From Myxococcus eversor (lineage in GTDB: Bacteria > Myxococcota > Myxococcia > Myxococcales > Myxococcaceae): DNA of 64,000 bases. Where the stretch lies: positions 186,001 to 250,000 of the forward strand of contig NZ_JAAIXY010000017.1 of the NCBI RefSeq assembly GCF_010894455.1, given 5' to 3'. The notes under the pieces were generated by a model that was not told where the DNA came from, did not search any database, and saw only the letters and a program-made list of their open reading frames with translations. Every line of letters begins with the position of its first letter. The stretch's first letter is position 1. A program made the translations under genes and the position numbers. Shown here piece after piece: positions 33,502 through 42,347 of this stretch.

Positions 33502-35025
33502 TCAGCCCTTCAGCGGATCCTTCTTCTTCAACATGTCTTGAACCAGGCGTGCGGCGCGCACTCCGGCGAGCAGCTCGCCCTCCAATCCGAGGCCGGGAAG
33601 CACCTCGCGGCCCGCGAGCAGCAGGTTCTTCACCGGGGTTCGCTGACTCAAACCGGTGACGCCCAGCACGGCTTTCGATTCGAAGCTGTAGAGCGGGTGC
33701 GGCATCAGCCGCGTGCCGCGCGAGCCGCTGGCGTCGAGGTAGGGCACCGAGCGCAAGAGCCGGTGCTGCGCGGTGAAGGGCATCACCGCGTCCAGTTGCG
33801 CGTCGATGCGCGTGGCCAGGGCCTGCAGGTGCTCCTCGCCCAGCTCCCGGGCGGAGGCGGGGATGAAGACGCCGGCGCACACGACGCGCAGGCCCTCCGC
33901 GTCCTTGGGCTCCTTGCCACTGGTGGCCGTGGGGCGCGCGGGGTGGAGCTGGAGCAGCATGGCGCCCAGCTCCGCGTCCTGCGTGTCCACGAGTGTCAGC
34001 TCGCCCAGGCCCCGAGGGAGCGCCGTCTCCGGCACCACCCAGTTGACGGTGAAGAGGATGGACCTGGTGTTGGACTGGTCCAGGTGCTCCAGCAGGCCCC
34101 GGTGGTGCTTCTTGTCCGTCACCAGCCGCCGCAGCGCGCCGGAGTCGGTGGCGGCCACCATGCACGCCGCGCGGTAGAGCGTGTCCGAGCGCACCAGCTT
34201 CACGCCCGCGAACTTGCTGCCGTCGAAGGACAGCTCCTCGACGATGAAGCCGGTGGGGCTGTCGCGCCCGAGCACGTCGCCGCCCAGCTCCGCCAGCCGC
34301 CGGGTGAGCATCTCGCGCAGGCCGTCGTGGCCGCCGGTGAAATAGGACGGCGCCGCCAGCACCTGGGACAAGGGCCGGGTGAGGGCGAGCGGCGACTCCG
34401 GCTTCTCCAGGTGGTTGATGAAGGGACGCAGGCCGCGCACCAGGGCGGCGGCGGGGGTGTCCGAGGCCAGCCGGGGCGGGGTGTCCAGCCCGGGGTGGGC
34501 CTTGATGAGCTTCTTGAGGCCCCAGCCTTCGAAGAAGCCATCGGGAGGAAGGGCGGGGTGGGCCTTGAAGAAGGCGTCGCTCGTCTCGTGCTGCGCGGTG
34601 GTGCCGGCCAGCGCGCCCAGGAGCGCCTCGCCCTCTTCGCCCAGCTCGCGCGTCACCTCGGCCTTGCGGCGGGCGGCGTCGGAGTGCAGGTCCATGCGGT
34701 TTCTGGGCAGGACGAGCTGCAGCTCGGGGGAGTGGGGGCGCAGCGCGCGCTGCACGGTGGTGGTGAGGCCCAGCTCGGTGAGGGCCTCCTCCACGGCGGG
34801 CATGGCCTTGAGGGGCGGCGCGACGAAGGGCGCGTAGGGGAGCACGTAGCCGCCGTGCTCGTAACCCGGGCCCATGCCGTCGTGCTCCACCATCAGGACG
34901 CGGTGGCCGCGCTTGGCGAGCAGCGCGGCCGCGAGTGCGCCGCCGAGCTGACTGCCCAGCACGATGACGTCATACACGTGCCGGGATGGACCCGATGGAA
35001 GCTTGAGTTTGGCTGCGGACGTCAT
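33502..35025 (-). CDS. FAD-dependent oxidoreductase (phytoene desaturase-like)
   Basis: A 507-residue flavoprotein. The N-terminal dinucleotide fold is VIVLGSQLGGALAAALLAKR, ending in GHRVLMVEHDG; note SQLGG in place of GxGxxG with an alanine third position. The middle resembles phytoene dehydrogenase and other carotenoid-type or amine-oxidase-related families (GGHDGLREMLTRRLAELGGD, AACMVAATDSGALRRLVTDK). The C-terminal FAD contact is KNLLLAGREVLPGLGLEGEL. It probably oxidises a lipid or hydrophobic substrate, but no substrate can be named. I start at ATG 35025; the frame opens seven codons earlier. It lies 103 bases upstream of rpmB on the same strand. No carotenoid genes are nearby. Confidence 0.82.
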   Translation of the reverse strand: MTSAAKLKLPSGPSRHVYDVIVLGSQLGGALAAALLAKRGHRVLMVEHDGMGPGYEHGGYVLPYAPFVAPPLKAMPAVEEALTELGLTTTVQRALRPHSPELQLVLPRNRMDLHSDAARRKAEVTRELGEEGEALLGALAGTTAQHETSDAFFKAHPALPPDGFFEGWGLKKLIKAHPGLDTPPRLASDTPAAALVRGLRPFINHLEKPESPLALTRPLSQVLAAPSYFTGGHDGLREMLTRRLAELGGDVLGRDSPTGFIVEELSFDGSKFAGVKLVRSDTLYRAACMVAATDSGALRRLVTDKKHHRGLLEHLDQSNTRSILFTVNWVVPETALPRGLGELTLVDTQDAELGAMLLQLHPARPTATSGKEPKDAEGLRVVCAGVFIPASARELGEEHLQALATRIDAQLDAVMPFTAQHRLLRSVPYLDASGSRGTRLMPHPLYSFESKAVLGVTGLSQRTPVKNLLLAGREVLPGLGLEGELLAGVRAARLVQDMLKKKDPLKG

Positions 35026-35118
35026 GAGGCCGGCAACACTACACAACGTCCCACACCGCTGGCTCCCTTTTGGCGCGCCATGAAGGCCGATGGGGCGGGG
35101 TGCCCCTGGCCCCGGGCT

Positions 35119-35805
35119 TCAGCTCCCGATGCCGAAGAGGCGGGACTCCAGCTCGGGCGGAAGGGTGGTGAAGTCCGGGAGCGTCCAGAGGGCGCCGGCC
35201 TGGCGGAGCTGAATCGCGGACGTCGTGGTGGTGAGGCCCACCACGGGCATTCCCGCGTCCCGCGCCGACATGACGCCGAGGATGGCGTCCTCGAAGGCCA
35301 GGCACTGGGAGGGGTCCACGCCCAGGCCCTGGGCGGCCGCGAGGAAGATGTCCGGGAAGGGCTTGCCCCGGGAGACCTCCTCGGCGCCGACGATGCGGTG
35401 GAAGACGGGGCGCAGGCCCAGGCCGTCAATCACCAGCTCCCGGTTGCCATGGGGCGCCGCGGTGGCGATGGCCATGGGAATGCCAGCCGCGCGCAGGCGG
35501 GAGATGAGGGCCTCCGCGCCCCGGTGCAGTCGCAGGTGGGGCCGGTAGAGGGTGCGGTAGTGGTTCTCCTTCTCGTCCGCGAGCCGCTCCAGCTCGTCGG
35601 TGGCGAGCGCGCGCCCCAGCAGCTCCGGGAGGATTTCTTCGTTCTTCTTGCCGGCGAAGCGGGTCTGGAAGTCGTCGGCGGTGAGGGACAGGCCGAGCTT
35701 GCGCGCGAGCGCCACCCAGGCCTGGTTGTGGAACACCATGTTGTCGACGAGGGTGCCGTCCATGTCGAACACGGCGGCGCGCAGGGGCGTGTCGGAAGGT
35801 GTCAT
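35119..35805 (-). CDS. HAD family phosphatase (beta-phosphoglucomutase-like)
   Basis: A 228-residue HAD-superfamily subfamily IA enzyme. Motif I is AAVFDMDGTLVDN (nucleophile and acid/base Asp), motif II is MAIATAAPHGNRELVIDGL, motif III Lys is in RGKPFPDIFLAAAQGLGVDP and motif IV is CLAFEDAILGVMSARDAGMP. The alpha-helical C1 cap lies at 20-85 (TRFAGKKNEEILPELLGR). Similar enzymes are beta-phosphoglucomutase or small sugar-phosphate phosphatases; the substrate is not fixed by sequence. ATG 35805 is 86 bases from the divergent 3-hydroxyisobutyryl-CoA hydrolase-like gene. The 93 bases to the oxidoreductase start suggest possible co-transcription. Confidence 0.88.
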   Translation of the reverse strand: MTPSDTPLRAAVFDMDGTLVDNMVFHNQAWVALARKLGLSLTADDFQTRFAGKKNEEILPELLGRALATDELERLADEKENHYRTLYRPHLRLHRGAEALISRLRAAGIPMAIATAAPHGNRELVIDGLGLRPVFHRIVGAEEVSRGKPFPDIFLAAAQGLGVDPSQCLAFEDAILGVMSARDAGMPVVGLTTTTSAIQLRQAGALWTLPDFTTLPPELESRLFGIGS

Positions 35806-35891
35806 GGTTTCCCACCCATAGCGCGGCCGGGGGCGTCGGAGGACCCTGAATCGTGCGCGCCTGCTTGGGAGGACTGATATTCGGGCCTCAC

Positions 35892-36971
35892 ATGAGCGAC
35901 AGCGTGCGGACAGAGATGCGAGGTGCGGTGGGCGTGGTGACGTTGGACCGCCCGAAGGCACTGAATGCGCTGAATCTGGAGATGTGCCGGCGGCTGCTGC
36001 CCCAGTTGGAGGCGTGGGCGGCGGACCCGGCAGTGAAGGCCGTGGTCGTCCGGGGAGCGGGCGGGCGGGCCTTCTGCGCGGGCGGAGACGTGCGCGCCGT
36101 GGCGGCCTCGACGGTGGAGTCGCGGGGGGCGGACCCGGAGCGCTTGTCGCGAGAGTTCTTCCGCGCCGAGTACGCGTTGAACCATCGCATCCACCACTTC
36201 GGCAAGCCGTACATCTCCCTGGTGGACGGCATCTGCATGGGGGGCGGACTGGGCTTGTCCATCCATGGTGCATACCGCGTCGTCACCGAGAAGCTGGTGC
36301 TGGCGATGCCGGAGACGGGGATTGGCCTGTTCCCGGATGTGGGGGGCGGCTGGTTCCTGCCGCGCTTCCCGGGCGAGTCCGGGACGTACCTGGGGCTGAC
36401 GGGGGCCCGGTGTGGCGCTGCGGACGCGATGTGGCTCGGCTACGGGACGCACCACGTGGAGTCGGCGCGACTGGACTCCGTGCTGGAGGCGCTGGTGGGG
36501 GCGGAGTGGGGGCCGGGGCCGGCGGGCGCGGTGGTGGAGCGGATTCTCGGGAGCTTCCACGCGGACGCGGGGACGTCGGTGCTGGCCACGCAGCACGCGG
36601 CGATGGACCGGTGCTTCGCGGCGGAGCGGGTGGAGGACATCCAGCAGGCGTTGGAGGCGGAGGGCACGGCGTGGGCCCAGCAGACGTGGGCGACGCTGGT
36701 GCACATGTGCCCGACGAGCCTCAAGGTCTCGCTGCGGCAGCTCCGGATGGGGCGCACGCGGGACTATGACGAGATGGTGACGGTGGAGTACCGGCTGAGC
36801 CAGTCGATGACGGCGCGCGCGGACTTCCGCGAGGGCATCCGCGCGGTGCTGGTGGACAAGGACAACAAGCCGCGCTGGCACCCGGGCACGTTGGGCGATG
36901 TCTCGGAGTCGGACGTGGAGGCGTGCTTCGCGCCCCGCGACGGCGATGAACTCGTGCTGGCGCGGAGCTGA
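35892..36971 (+). CDS. 3-hydroxyisobutyryl-CoA hydrolase-like enoyl-CoA hydratase family protein
   Basis: A 359-residue crotonase-fold enzyme. The length, and the blocks GRAFCAGGDVRAVAA (oxyanion hole), GICMGGGLGLSIHGAYRVVT and MPETGIGLFPDVGGGWFLPR, are the signature of 3-hydroxyisobutyryl-CoA hydrolase, including the catalytic Glu/Asp pair in PETGIGLFPD. The C-terminal extension (SMTARADFREGIRAVLVDKD, NKPRWHPGTL) also matches. The expected role is valine degradation. ATG 35892 follows a weak site; the frame is open 39 bases earlier. No other valine-degradation gene is beside it. It converges on the alpha/beta hydrolase over a 12-base palindrome. Confidence 0.9.
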   Translation: MSDSVRTEMRGAVGVVTLDRPKALNALNLEMCRRLLPQLEAWAADPAVKAVVVRGAGGRAFCAGGDVRAVAASTVESRGADPERLSREFFRAEYALNHRIHHFGKPYISLVDGICMGGGLGLSIHGAYRVVTEKLVLAMPETGIGLFPDVGGGWFLPRFPGESGTYLGLTGARCGAADAMWLGYGTHHVESARLDSVLEALVGAEWGPGPAGAVVERILGSFHADAGTSVLATQHAAMDRCFAAERVEDIQQALEAEGTAWAQQTWATLVHMCPTSLKVSLRQLRMGRTRDYDEMVTVEYRLSQSMTARADFREGIRAVLVDKDNKPRWHPGTLGDVSESDVEACFAPRDGDELVLARS

Positions 36972-36972
36972 G

Positions 36973-36984
36973 CTGAGCGCTCAG
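36973..36984. other. 12-base palindrome bridging two convergent stop codons
   Basis: CTGAGCGCTCAG is self-complementary and lies just after one stop (36969-36971) and over the other (36981-36983). It has no loop, so it is a weak terminator at best and is noted as a possible site for strand pairing or protein binding. Confidence 0.35.
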
Positions 36985-37847
36985 TTCGAACCAGAGGGGC
37001 TCTTCAGGGCGCGCTTCAGGAAGTCGACGCAGGCCCCTGGGGCCTCCTCGTGGGGCCAGTGGCCCGCGTCGGCGAGGGTGTCCACGGTGGCGTGAGGCCA
37101 GGCCTTCCGGAACCGCTCGAGGACCGCGGGCGGGAAGGCGCCGTCGCGCAGGCCCCAGATGAAGTGGAGGGGCGTCTTCGCGAATCGTTCACGCCGCTCC
37201 CAGAGCGACTGGAAGAAGGGCGTGGACGCGCTGAGGCTCTTCGCGAGGGCCCAGAGCACGCGCTCGCGAGAGTCGGGGTCGGGGAACATGCGGGTGTACT
37301 GGCTCCACGTCTTCTCGGGACGCGGGCCCTTGCCCCAGGCCGACTTCGCGATGAGGAACGAGAGATTCAGGTTCCGATACAGCCAGCGGAAGAGCCCGCC
37401 CCCCGCCATGCGCGCGGCCCTCGCGAGTGAGGGCTCGTCGACGAAGGGCCAGGCGATGGTGTTGATGAGCACCACGCGCTCGATTCGCTCCGGATGGGCG
37501 AGCGCGAAGTCGAGGGAGATGGGGCCGCCGAAGTCGTGGGCCACCAGGGTGAAGCGGGGGAGGTCCAGCGCCTCGATGACCGCGGCGAAGCGGCGCGCAT
37601 GGGCTTCGGGCGAGTAGTCCGCGTCCGGAGGCCGTGGTGACAGGCCGAAGCCCAGGTGGTCCACCGCGATGCAGCGATGGGTGGTGGAGAAGGCGCTGAT
37701 GAGCGCGCGCCACTCGAAGGACCAGGTGGGCGTTCCATGCACGAAGACGATGGGCGGACCCTGGCCCTCGTCCACCACCGACAGCCCTGCCACCTCACGC
37801 ACGTTGAAGGGAAATGCCTCGCGGTCGACCCAGGCGGGAACTTGCAT
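36981..37847 (-). CDS. Alpha/beta hydrolase, haloalkane dehalogenase-like with altered halide site
   Basis: A 288-residue hydrolase. Nucleophile Asp is in TLVAHDFGGPISLDFAL, the oxyanion region is FVHGTPTWSFEWRALI, the acid lies around IWGLRDGAFPP and the base His in ADAGHWPHEEAP. The fold and HGTPTWSFEWR block match haloalkane dehalogenase and epoxide hydrolase relatives. In dehalogenases the residue after the nucleophile is normally a halide-binding Trp; here it is Phe, so dehalogenation is not assured. It is transcribed away from the MarR gene, with only 50 bases between starts and two palindromes in the gap, so it is probably the MarR target. Confidence 0.85.
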   Translation of the reverse strand: MQVPAWVDREAFPFNVREVAGLSVVDEGQGPPIVFVHGTPTWSFEWRALISAFSTTHRCIAVDHLGFGLSPRPPDADYSPEAHARRFAAVIEALDLPRFTLVAHDFGGPISLDFALAHPERIERVVLINTIAWPFVDEPSLARAARMAGGGLFRWLYRNLNLSFLIAKSAWGKGPRPEKTWSQYTRMFPDPDSRERVLWALAKSLSASTPFFQSLWERRERFAKTPLHFIWGLRDGAFPPAVLERFRKAWPHATVDTLADAGHWPHEEAPGACVDFLKRALKSPSGSN

Positions 37848-37856
37848 GGGATGATA

Positions 37857-37895
37857 GTCAATGGTGCTTGACCAATTAAGTCAAGTAGACTTGAC
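37857..37895. promoter_or_regulatory. Twin palindromic operator for the MarR regulator
   Basis: GTCAATGGTGCTTGAC (37857-37872) and GTCAAGTAGACTTGAC (37880-37895) are both GTCAA-N6-TTGAC, centre-to-centre distance 23 bases, about two helical turns. The second is a 7+7 palindrome. They fill the 50-base gap between the divergent hydrolase and MarR starts, and the second ends two bases before the MarR ATG. This arrangement is typical for an autoregulated MarR repressor that also controls its divergent neighbour. Confidence 0.8.
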
Positions 37896-37897
37896 CG

Positions 37898-38371
37898 ATG
37901 AAGAGGAAGGACGCGCTCGAGGACGTGAAGAAGCTTCAGGCCAGCAGCCTGGGTTACGTGCTCATCCGGTGTGGGCAGTTGTTCAACGAGCTGGGGATGC
38001 GGGCGGTCAACAGCGAGGCCGGCTGGCCCATGATGCGCGAGGTCCACGCGCGGCTCCTGCCGTATCTGGAGAATCCAGAGGGCGTGCGCATCACCGAGCT
38101 CGCACGCAGCCTCGGGGTGACGAAGCAGGCGGTGCAGCCGGTCATCGCGGAGCTCGCGGAGTTCGGCGCGGTGCGTGTTGAGCCGGACCCGGATGATGCC
38201 CGTGCTCGCAGGGTGCTGCTGACGGAGAAGGGCATCGCGGCCATGCGGCATGGGACGACGAAGCTGGTGGAGATAGACCGGCGGGTGGCCAGGCGCCTGG
38301 GCACGGACGAGACCCGGGAACTGCACGGCTTGATGACCCGGCTGTTCGAGGTGCTGAAGGCGCTGGACTGA
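37898..38371 (+). CDS. MarR family transcriptional regulator
   Basis: A 157-residue winged-helix regulator. The DNA-binding part reads GVRITELARSLGVTKQAVQP, then VIAELAEFGAVRVEPDPDDA and the wing DARARRVLLTEKG. The helical dimer interface is formed by the N-terminal (LQASSLGYVLIRCGQLFNEL) and C-terminal helices. MarR dimers usually repress their own and a neighbouring gene and release DNA when bound by an aromatic or phenolic ligand. The twin palindrome immediately upstream is the likely binding site and the divergent hydrolase the likely target. The effector cannot be named. Confidence 0.93.
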   Translation: MKRKDALEDVKKLQASSLGYVLIRCGQLFNELGMRAVNSEAGWPMMREVHARLLPYLENPEGVRITELARSLGVTKQAVQPVIAELAEFGAVRVEPDPDDARARRVLLTEKGIAAMRHGTTKLVEIDRRVARRLGTDETRELHGLMTRLFEVLKALD

Positions 38372-38422
38372 TGCGAATGGCCCGTGCTGGGTGCCCCGTC
38401 GGTCCCGGACGTGGCTGGCCGG

Positions 38423-39016
38423 CTACAGCTCCTCGTCGCTGACGACGGTGACGTCGTGGGCGCGCAGCAGGGCGGTGGTGATGCCTTCCCCGGGGCGAAG
38501 GACTCCGGATTCGTAGACGCGCTGGCTGCCACAGGAGGGGCTCTTCTCCTTCAACAGCGCTACTGAAGCACCGAAGTTGCGCGCGGCCTCCAGGGCCAAC
38601 TGGGCGCCTCGCTTGAAGTCCTCGGTCCGGTCGACGCGAGCTTCTCGCTCCAGCGCCCGCGCCTGTCCGGCCCAGACATCGACACCCGAGCCACCACAGA
38701 GGTCCACGGGAGGACGAGGGATGGGCAGGCCCGAACCTACTTCGGGACAGACGGGAACGACGGCCTTGCCCTCCAGCGCCGCGAGCACTCTCTCAGAACG
38801 CTGCGAGCGACCGTCGTACCGGCAGGCTTCCCCGAGCAGGCACGCGCTCACGAGCACCGTGGATGCCTCGCGAAGCGCCGCGCGCCTGTCACCCTTTGAC
38901 GGGTCCGCGCACGCCTGCGCTGAGCCGGGCCTCGACAGGTCTGCATGCTTCGTGACCGGCTCCATTCCGCCAGCCGCGTCACCGAGAGCGCCGGAAGGCC
39001 CTCGCGAGCCCGTCAC
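38423..39016 (-). CDS. DUF523 family protein
   Basis: Up to 197 residues. The conserved DUF523 core starts at VLVSACLLGEACRYDGRSQR and includes AVVPVCPEVGSGLPIPRPPV and VALLKEKSPSCGSQRVYESG, with the cysteines of that uncharacterised family. A GTG at 39016 overlaps the purN stop by four bases (GTGA), which argues for that start, but the first 50 residues are low in conserved features, so a later start (for example ATG 38965) is also possible. Function is unknown. If the overlap is real it is translationally coupled to purine synthesis genes, though any connection in function is unproven. It converges on the MarR gene. Confidence 0.8.
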   Translation of the reverse strand: MTGSRGPSGALGDAAGGMEPVTKHADLSRPGSAQACADPSKGDRRAALREASTVLVSACLLGEACRYDGRSQRSERVLAALEGKAVVPVCPEVGSGLPIPRPPVDLCGGSGVDVWAGQARALEREARVDRTEDFKRGAQLALEAARNFGASVALLKEKSPSCGSQRVYESGVLRPGEGITTALLRAHDVTVVSDEEL

Positions 39017-39678
39017 TTCACGGCCCCGGGACTGCGCAGCGCCAGTTCTCCCGCCGTCGCCACCGCCGCCACGCGAGTGCGCATCCCATCCATCGCGACC
39101 TGCCCCGTCACCGCGAGCCGCACGGCCAACGGATAGAGCCGATGCTCCTCGACGAGGATGCGCGCGCTCAGGCTCTTCTCGTCGTCATCCGGCAGCACCG
39201 GCACCGCCGCCTGCCCGATGATGGGCCCGGTGTCCGTGCCCGCATCCACGAAGTGCACCGTGCACCCGGCCACCTTCACGCCCCGCTCCAGGGCCTGCCG
39301 CTGCGCATGCAGCCCCGGGAACGACGGCAGCAGGGAAGGGTGGACGTTCAGCACCTTGCCCGCGAAGCGCCCCAGGAAGTCCGCGCTCAACAGCCGCATG
39401 AACCCCGCCAGGCACACCCACTCCACACCCGCCGCGCGCAGCGCCTCCAACAGCGCCGCCTCGAACTCCACCTTCGAGGCGTGGGCCTTGTGGTCCACTA
39501 CGACGGCCGGCACCCCCGCCGCGCGAGCCCGCTCGAGCGCGTAGGCGGTGGGCACGTTCGACACCACGCAGGCCACCTCGGCCGGGAAGTCCTCGCGAGC
39601 GCACGCGTCGAGCAGCGCCTGGAGATTGCTCCCGCTGCCGCTGACGAGCACGCCCAGCCGGACCCGCCGTCCGCTCAT
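39013..39678 (-). CDS. purN: Phosphoribosylglycinamide formyltransferase
   Basis: A 221-residue enzyme that transfers a formyl group from 10-formyltetrahydrofolate to glycinamide ribonucleotide, the third step of purine synthesis. Motifs: [20 protein letters not shown] (phosphate loop), [20 protein letters not shown], and the catalytic [20 protein letters not shown] with Asn-His, then [18 protein letters not shown] with catalytic Asp. ATG 39678 overlaps the purM stop (ATGA). It is co-transcribed with purM upstream and probably the DUF523 gene downstream. Confidence 0.95.
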   Translation of the reverse strand: MSGRRVRLGVLVSGSGSNLQALLDACAREDFPAEVACVVSNVPTAYALERARAAGVPAVVVDHKAHASKVEFEAALLEALRAAGVEWVCLAGFMRLLSADFLGRFAGKVLNVHPSLLPSFPGLHAQRQALERGVKVAGCTVHFVDAGTDTGPIIGQAAVPVLPDDDEKSLSARILVEEHRLYPLAVRLAVTGQVAMDGMRTRVAAVATAGELALRSPGAVK

Positions 39679-40712
39679 GGCTCGATGACCGCCGTGGCCT
39701 CGCCCTGGCCCGCCTCCACGCGGCCCACCTCGCTGGCCTCCGCGCCCCGAGCGCGCAGCACCTCCAGCGCCTTCGCGACGTCCTCCTGGGCCACCACGAC
39801 GATGAGGCCGAGGCCCATGTTGAACGTGTTGAACATCTCGTCCCGGGCCACGCTGCCCAGCTTCGCAATCAGGTCGAAGATGGGCGGCTTCACCCACGAC
39901 TTCTCGCTCAGCACCGCGCGCGTCCCATCCGGCAGGCACCGGGGCAGGTTGCCCGGAATCCCGCTGCCGGTGATGTGCGCCATGCCCTTCACCTTCACCT
40001 CCGCCAACAGCGCCAGCGCGTCCTTCACATAGATGCGCGTGGGCTCCAGCAGCGCGTCACCCAGCGGGCGGCCCAGGCCCTCGGGCGTCGCGTCCAGCGC
40101 GAGCTTCGAGTCCTCCAGCAGCACCTTGCGCGCCAGCGAGTACCCGTTGCTGTGCAGCCCCGAGGACGTCAGCCCGATGAGCGCGTCACCCGGCTTCACG
40201 CTCTTGCCGTCGATGATGGCCGACCGCTCCACCACGCCCACGCAGAAGCCCGCCAGGTCGTACTCGCCTCGCGCGTAGAAGCCCGGCATCTCCGCCGTCT
40301 CTCCGCCCAGGAGCGCGCACCCCGCCTGCTCGCAGCCCAGGGCGATGCCCTTGACGACTTCGGCCGCCGCGTCCACCTCCAGGCGCCCGGTGGCGAAGTA
40401 GTCCAGGAAGAACAGCGGCTCCGCGCCACAGGTGAGGATGTCGTTCACCGACATGGCCACCAGGTCGATGCCCACCGTGCCGTGCCGGCCCGCGGAGAAG
40501 GCCACCTTCAACTTGGTGCCCACCCCGTCCGTGCCCGCCACCAGCACCGGCTCCCGGTACTTGCCCGGCGGCAGGGCGAACAGCCCCCCGAAACCGCCGA
40601 CGCCCGCCACCACCTCCGGACGCATCGTCCGCGCGGCGAAGGGCTTGATTCGGTCGACGAAGGCGTCGCCGGCCTCGATATCCACTCCGGACTGCTTGTA
40701 GGTCGTTCCCAC
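39675..40712 (-). CDS. purM: Phosphoribosylformylglycinamidine cyclo-ligase
   Basis: A 345-residue AIR synthetase that cyclises FGAM with ATP, the fifth step of purine synthesis. Motifs: [99 protein letters not shown] and [21 protein letters not shown] 40712 yields the usual length; the frame opens further upstream but only with unrelated sequence. First gene of purM-purN-DUF523, divergent from the Crp-type regulator with 156 bases between. Confidence 0.97.
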   Translation of the reverse strand: MGTTYKQSGVDIEAGDAFVDRIKPFAARTMRPEVVAGVGGFGGLFALPPGKYREPVLVAGTDGVGTKLKVAFSAGRHGTVGIDLVAMSVNDILTCGAEPLFFLDYFATGRLEVDAAAEVVKGIALGCEQAGCALLGGETAEMPGFYARGEYDLAGFCVGVVERSAIIDGKSVKPGDALIGLTSSGLHSNGYSLARKVLLEDSKLALDATPEGLGRPLGDALLEPTRIYVKDALALLAEVKVKGMAHITGSGIPGNLPRCLPDGTRAVLSEKSWVKPPIFDLIAKLGSVARDEMFNTFNMGLGLIVVVAQEDVAKALEVLRARGAEASEVGRVEAGQGEATAVIEP

Positions 40713-40868
40713 GGGCGGCCTTCTATCGGCCGGCGCGCCCGTTGTCTCGGCCAGCGAAAAGAGGGTGTCGGGTTTGAGGCGCGGACGCCTGCACACACCC
40801 GCTGTCCCACTGAACCGCACAACAGGGAATTTGACCGGGGGGGGAGGGGCTGATTGACTCCTCGCAGG

Positions 40869-41519
40869 ATGGGCGCCGAGGAAACCCTCTTTCAACGTTT
40901 CGGCAAGGAATTCTCAAAGGGCACCGAGCTCTTCCGCGAGGGAGAGGCCGGCCGGGAGATGTACGTCATCCAGGCGGGCAAGGTTTCCATCACGAAGCGC
41001 GTGCGCGACGTGGAGAAGACGCTTGCTGTGCTGGGGGCCGGAGAATTCTTCGGCGAGATGGCGATCATCTCCAACAAGCCCCGTAACGCGTCCGCGGTCG
41101 TCAACGAGGACGCTCGCCTGCTGGTCATCGACCCCAAGACGTTCGAGGCGATGATCCGCGGCAATGCCGAGATCGCCGTCCGGATGATCAAGACGCTGGC
41201 CGGGCGGCTCTCCGAGGCGGACGCTCAAATCGAGAACCTGCTCCACAATGATCCGGCCAGCCGGGTCGTCCATCAGATCATCCTGCTGTCCCAGACCCGG
41301 AGTCGTCCGTCCGAAGAGGGCACCGAGATCGACTTCGTGGTCCGCGAGATGCCCCGCCAGCTCGGCGTGGGCGAGCCCGCCGTGCGCAACGTGCTGGACC
41401 GGATGATCCGGGCCGGCCTCATCTCACGCAGTGGTGACAGAGTGACCGTGTATGACACGGCCAAACTCCACGACTTCCTCCAATACCTGGAGATGAAGTG
41501 GAAGTTCGGAGACCTCTAG
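40869..41519 (+). CDS. Crp/Fnr family transcriptional regulator
   Basis: A 216-residue regulator. Residues 8-115 form a cyclic-nucleotide-binding beta roll ([40 protein letters not shown]). The phosphate-binding cassette region is [20 protein letters not shown], close to the FGE...R(S/T)A form that supports cyclic-nucleotide binding, with Asn in place of the usual Ser/Thr-Arg-Ser context. A long helix follows, and the C-terminal part is a winged helix-turn-helix ([37 protein letters not shown]). There are no Fnr cysteines. ATG 40869 is taken as start; the frame opens 15 bases earlier. Its TAG is followed directly by the GTG of a phosphodiesterase-like gene. Confidence 0.9.
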   Translation: MGAEETLFQRFGKEFSKGTELFREGEAGREMYVIQAGKVSITKRVRDVEKTLAVLGAGEFFGEMAIISNKPRNASAVVNEDARLLVIDPKTFEAMIRGNAEIAVRMIKTLAGRLSEADAQIENLLHNDPASRVVHQIILLSQTRSRPSEEGTEIDFVVREMPRQLGVGEPAVRNVLDRMIRAGLISRSGDRVTVYDTAKLHDFLQYLEMKWKFGDL

Positions 41520-42275
41520 GTGAAGCTCCGAGTCCTCGGCTGCCACGGTGGCGAGCTCCCCACGTGCAAGAGCACGTGTTTTCTCGTCGATGACGTGCTG
41601 GCGCTCGATGCGGGCGCACTGACGGGGACGCTCTCGTTGGAGGAGCTGTGTCGGGTGGACCACGTGCTCGTGGGCCACAGTCACTTCGACCATGTGAAGG
41701 ACCTGCCGCTGATGGCGGACCTCGTGATTGGTCGCCGCGACAAGCCCGTCACCATCCATGCGTCGCGCGAGTGTGCCAAGGCCCTGCGCGACAACATGTT
41801 CAACAACGCGCTCTGGCCGGACTTCACCCGCATCCCGACCAAGGCCAACCCCGTCCTGCGCATCAAGACGTTCCGCGCCGGCGGCACCTTCGAGGTGGGG
41901 CCCTACACCGTGCGCAGCGTGCCGGTGAGCCACCCGGTGGAGTCCTGCGGCTTCATCATCTCCAACGGGAAGTCGTCGCTCGCCATGAGCGGCGACACCG
42001 GGCCCACCGACAAGCTCTGGAAGGCCCTCAACCAGACGCGCGACCTCAAGGCGCTCCTGTTGGAGACGTCCTTCCCCAACGCGCTCCAGTCGCTGGCCGA
42101 CATCTCCGGCCACCTCACGCCCCACACCCTGGGTCTGGAGCTCCAGAAGTTCGAGCGCAACGGGACCTCCGTGATGCTCTACCACCTCAAGCCAGCCTTC
42201 GTGGCCCAGCTCAAGAAGGAGCTGGCGGGCATGCCGGTGGAAGTCCTGGAGCTGAACGACACCTTCGAGTTCTAG
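41520..42275 (+). CDS. Metallo-beta-lactamase-fold protein, class II cyclic-nucleotide phosphodiesterase-like
   Basis: A 251-residue protein. The metal motif is GHSHFDHVKDLPLMADLVIG (HxHxDH), with further ligands around VSHPVESCGFIISNG, LAMSGDTGPTDKLWKAL and SGHLTPHTLGLELQKFE. The compact fold without the lactamase insert, and the order SHFDH, then SGDTG, then LTPHT, resembles class II cAMP phosphodiesterases (PDE1 type) and their bacterial relatives. GTG 41520 follows the Crp-type stop with no gap, so the two form a unit. If it does hydrolyse a cyclic nucleotide it would control the signal its neighbour reads. That link is inferred, not seen. Confidence 0.8.
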   Translation: MKLRVLGCHGGELPTCKSTCFLVDDVLALDAGALTGTLSLEELCRVDHVLVGHSHFDHVKDLPLMADLVIGRRDKPVTIHASRECAKALRDNMFNNALWPDFTRIPTKANPVLRIKTFRAGGTFEVGPYTVRSVPVSHPVESCGFIISNGKSSLAMSGDTGPTDKLWKALNQTRDLKALLLETSFPNALQSLADISGHLTPHTLGLELQKFERNGTSVMLYHLKPAFVAQLKKELAGMPVEVLELNDTFEF

Positions 42276-42347
42276 CCGCCGGACGACGCGGCGCGCCACA
42301 CGGAACGGTTGACGGGCGGGGACGGTCGGATTAACCCCCGGCCTCTC

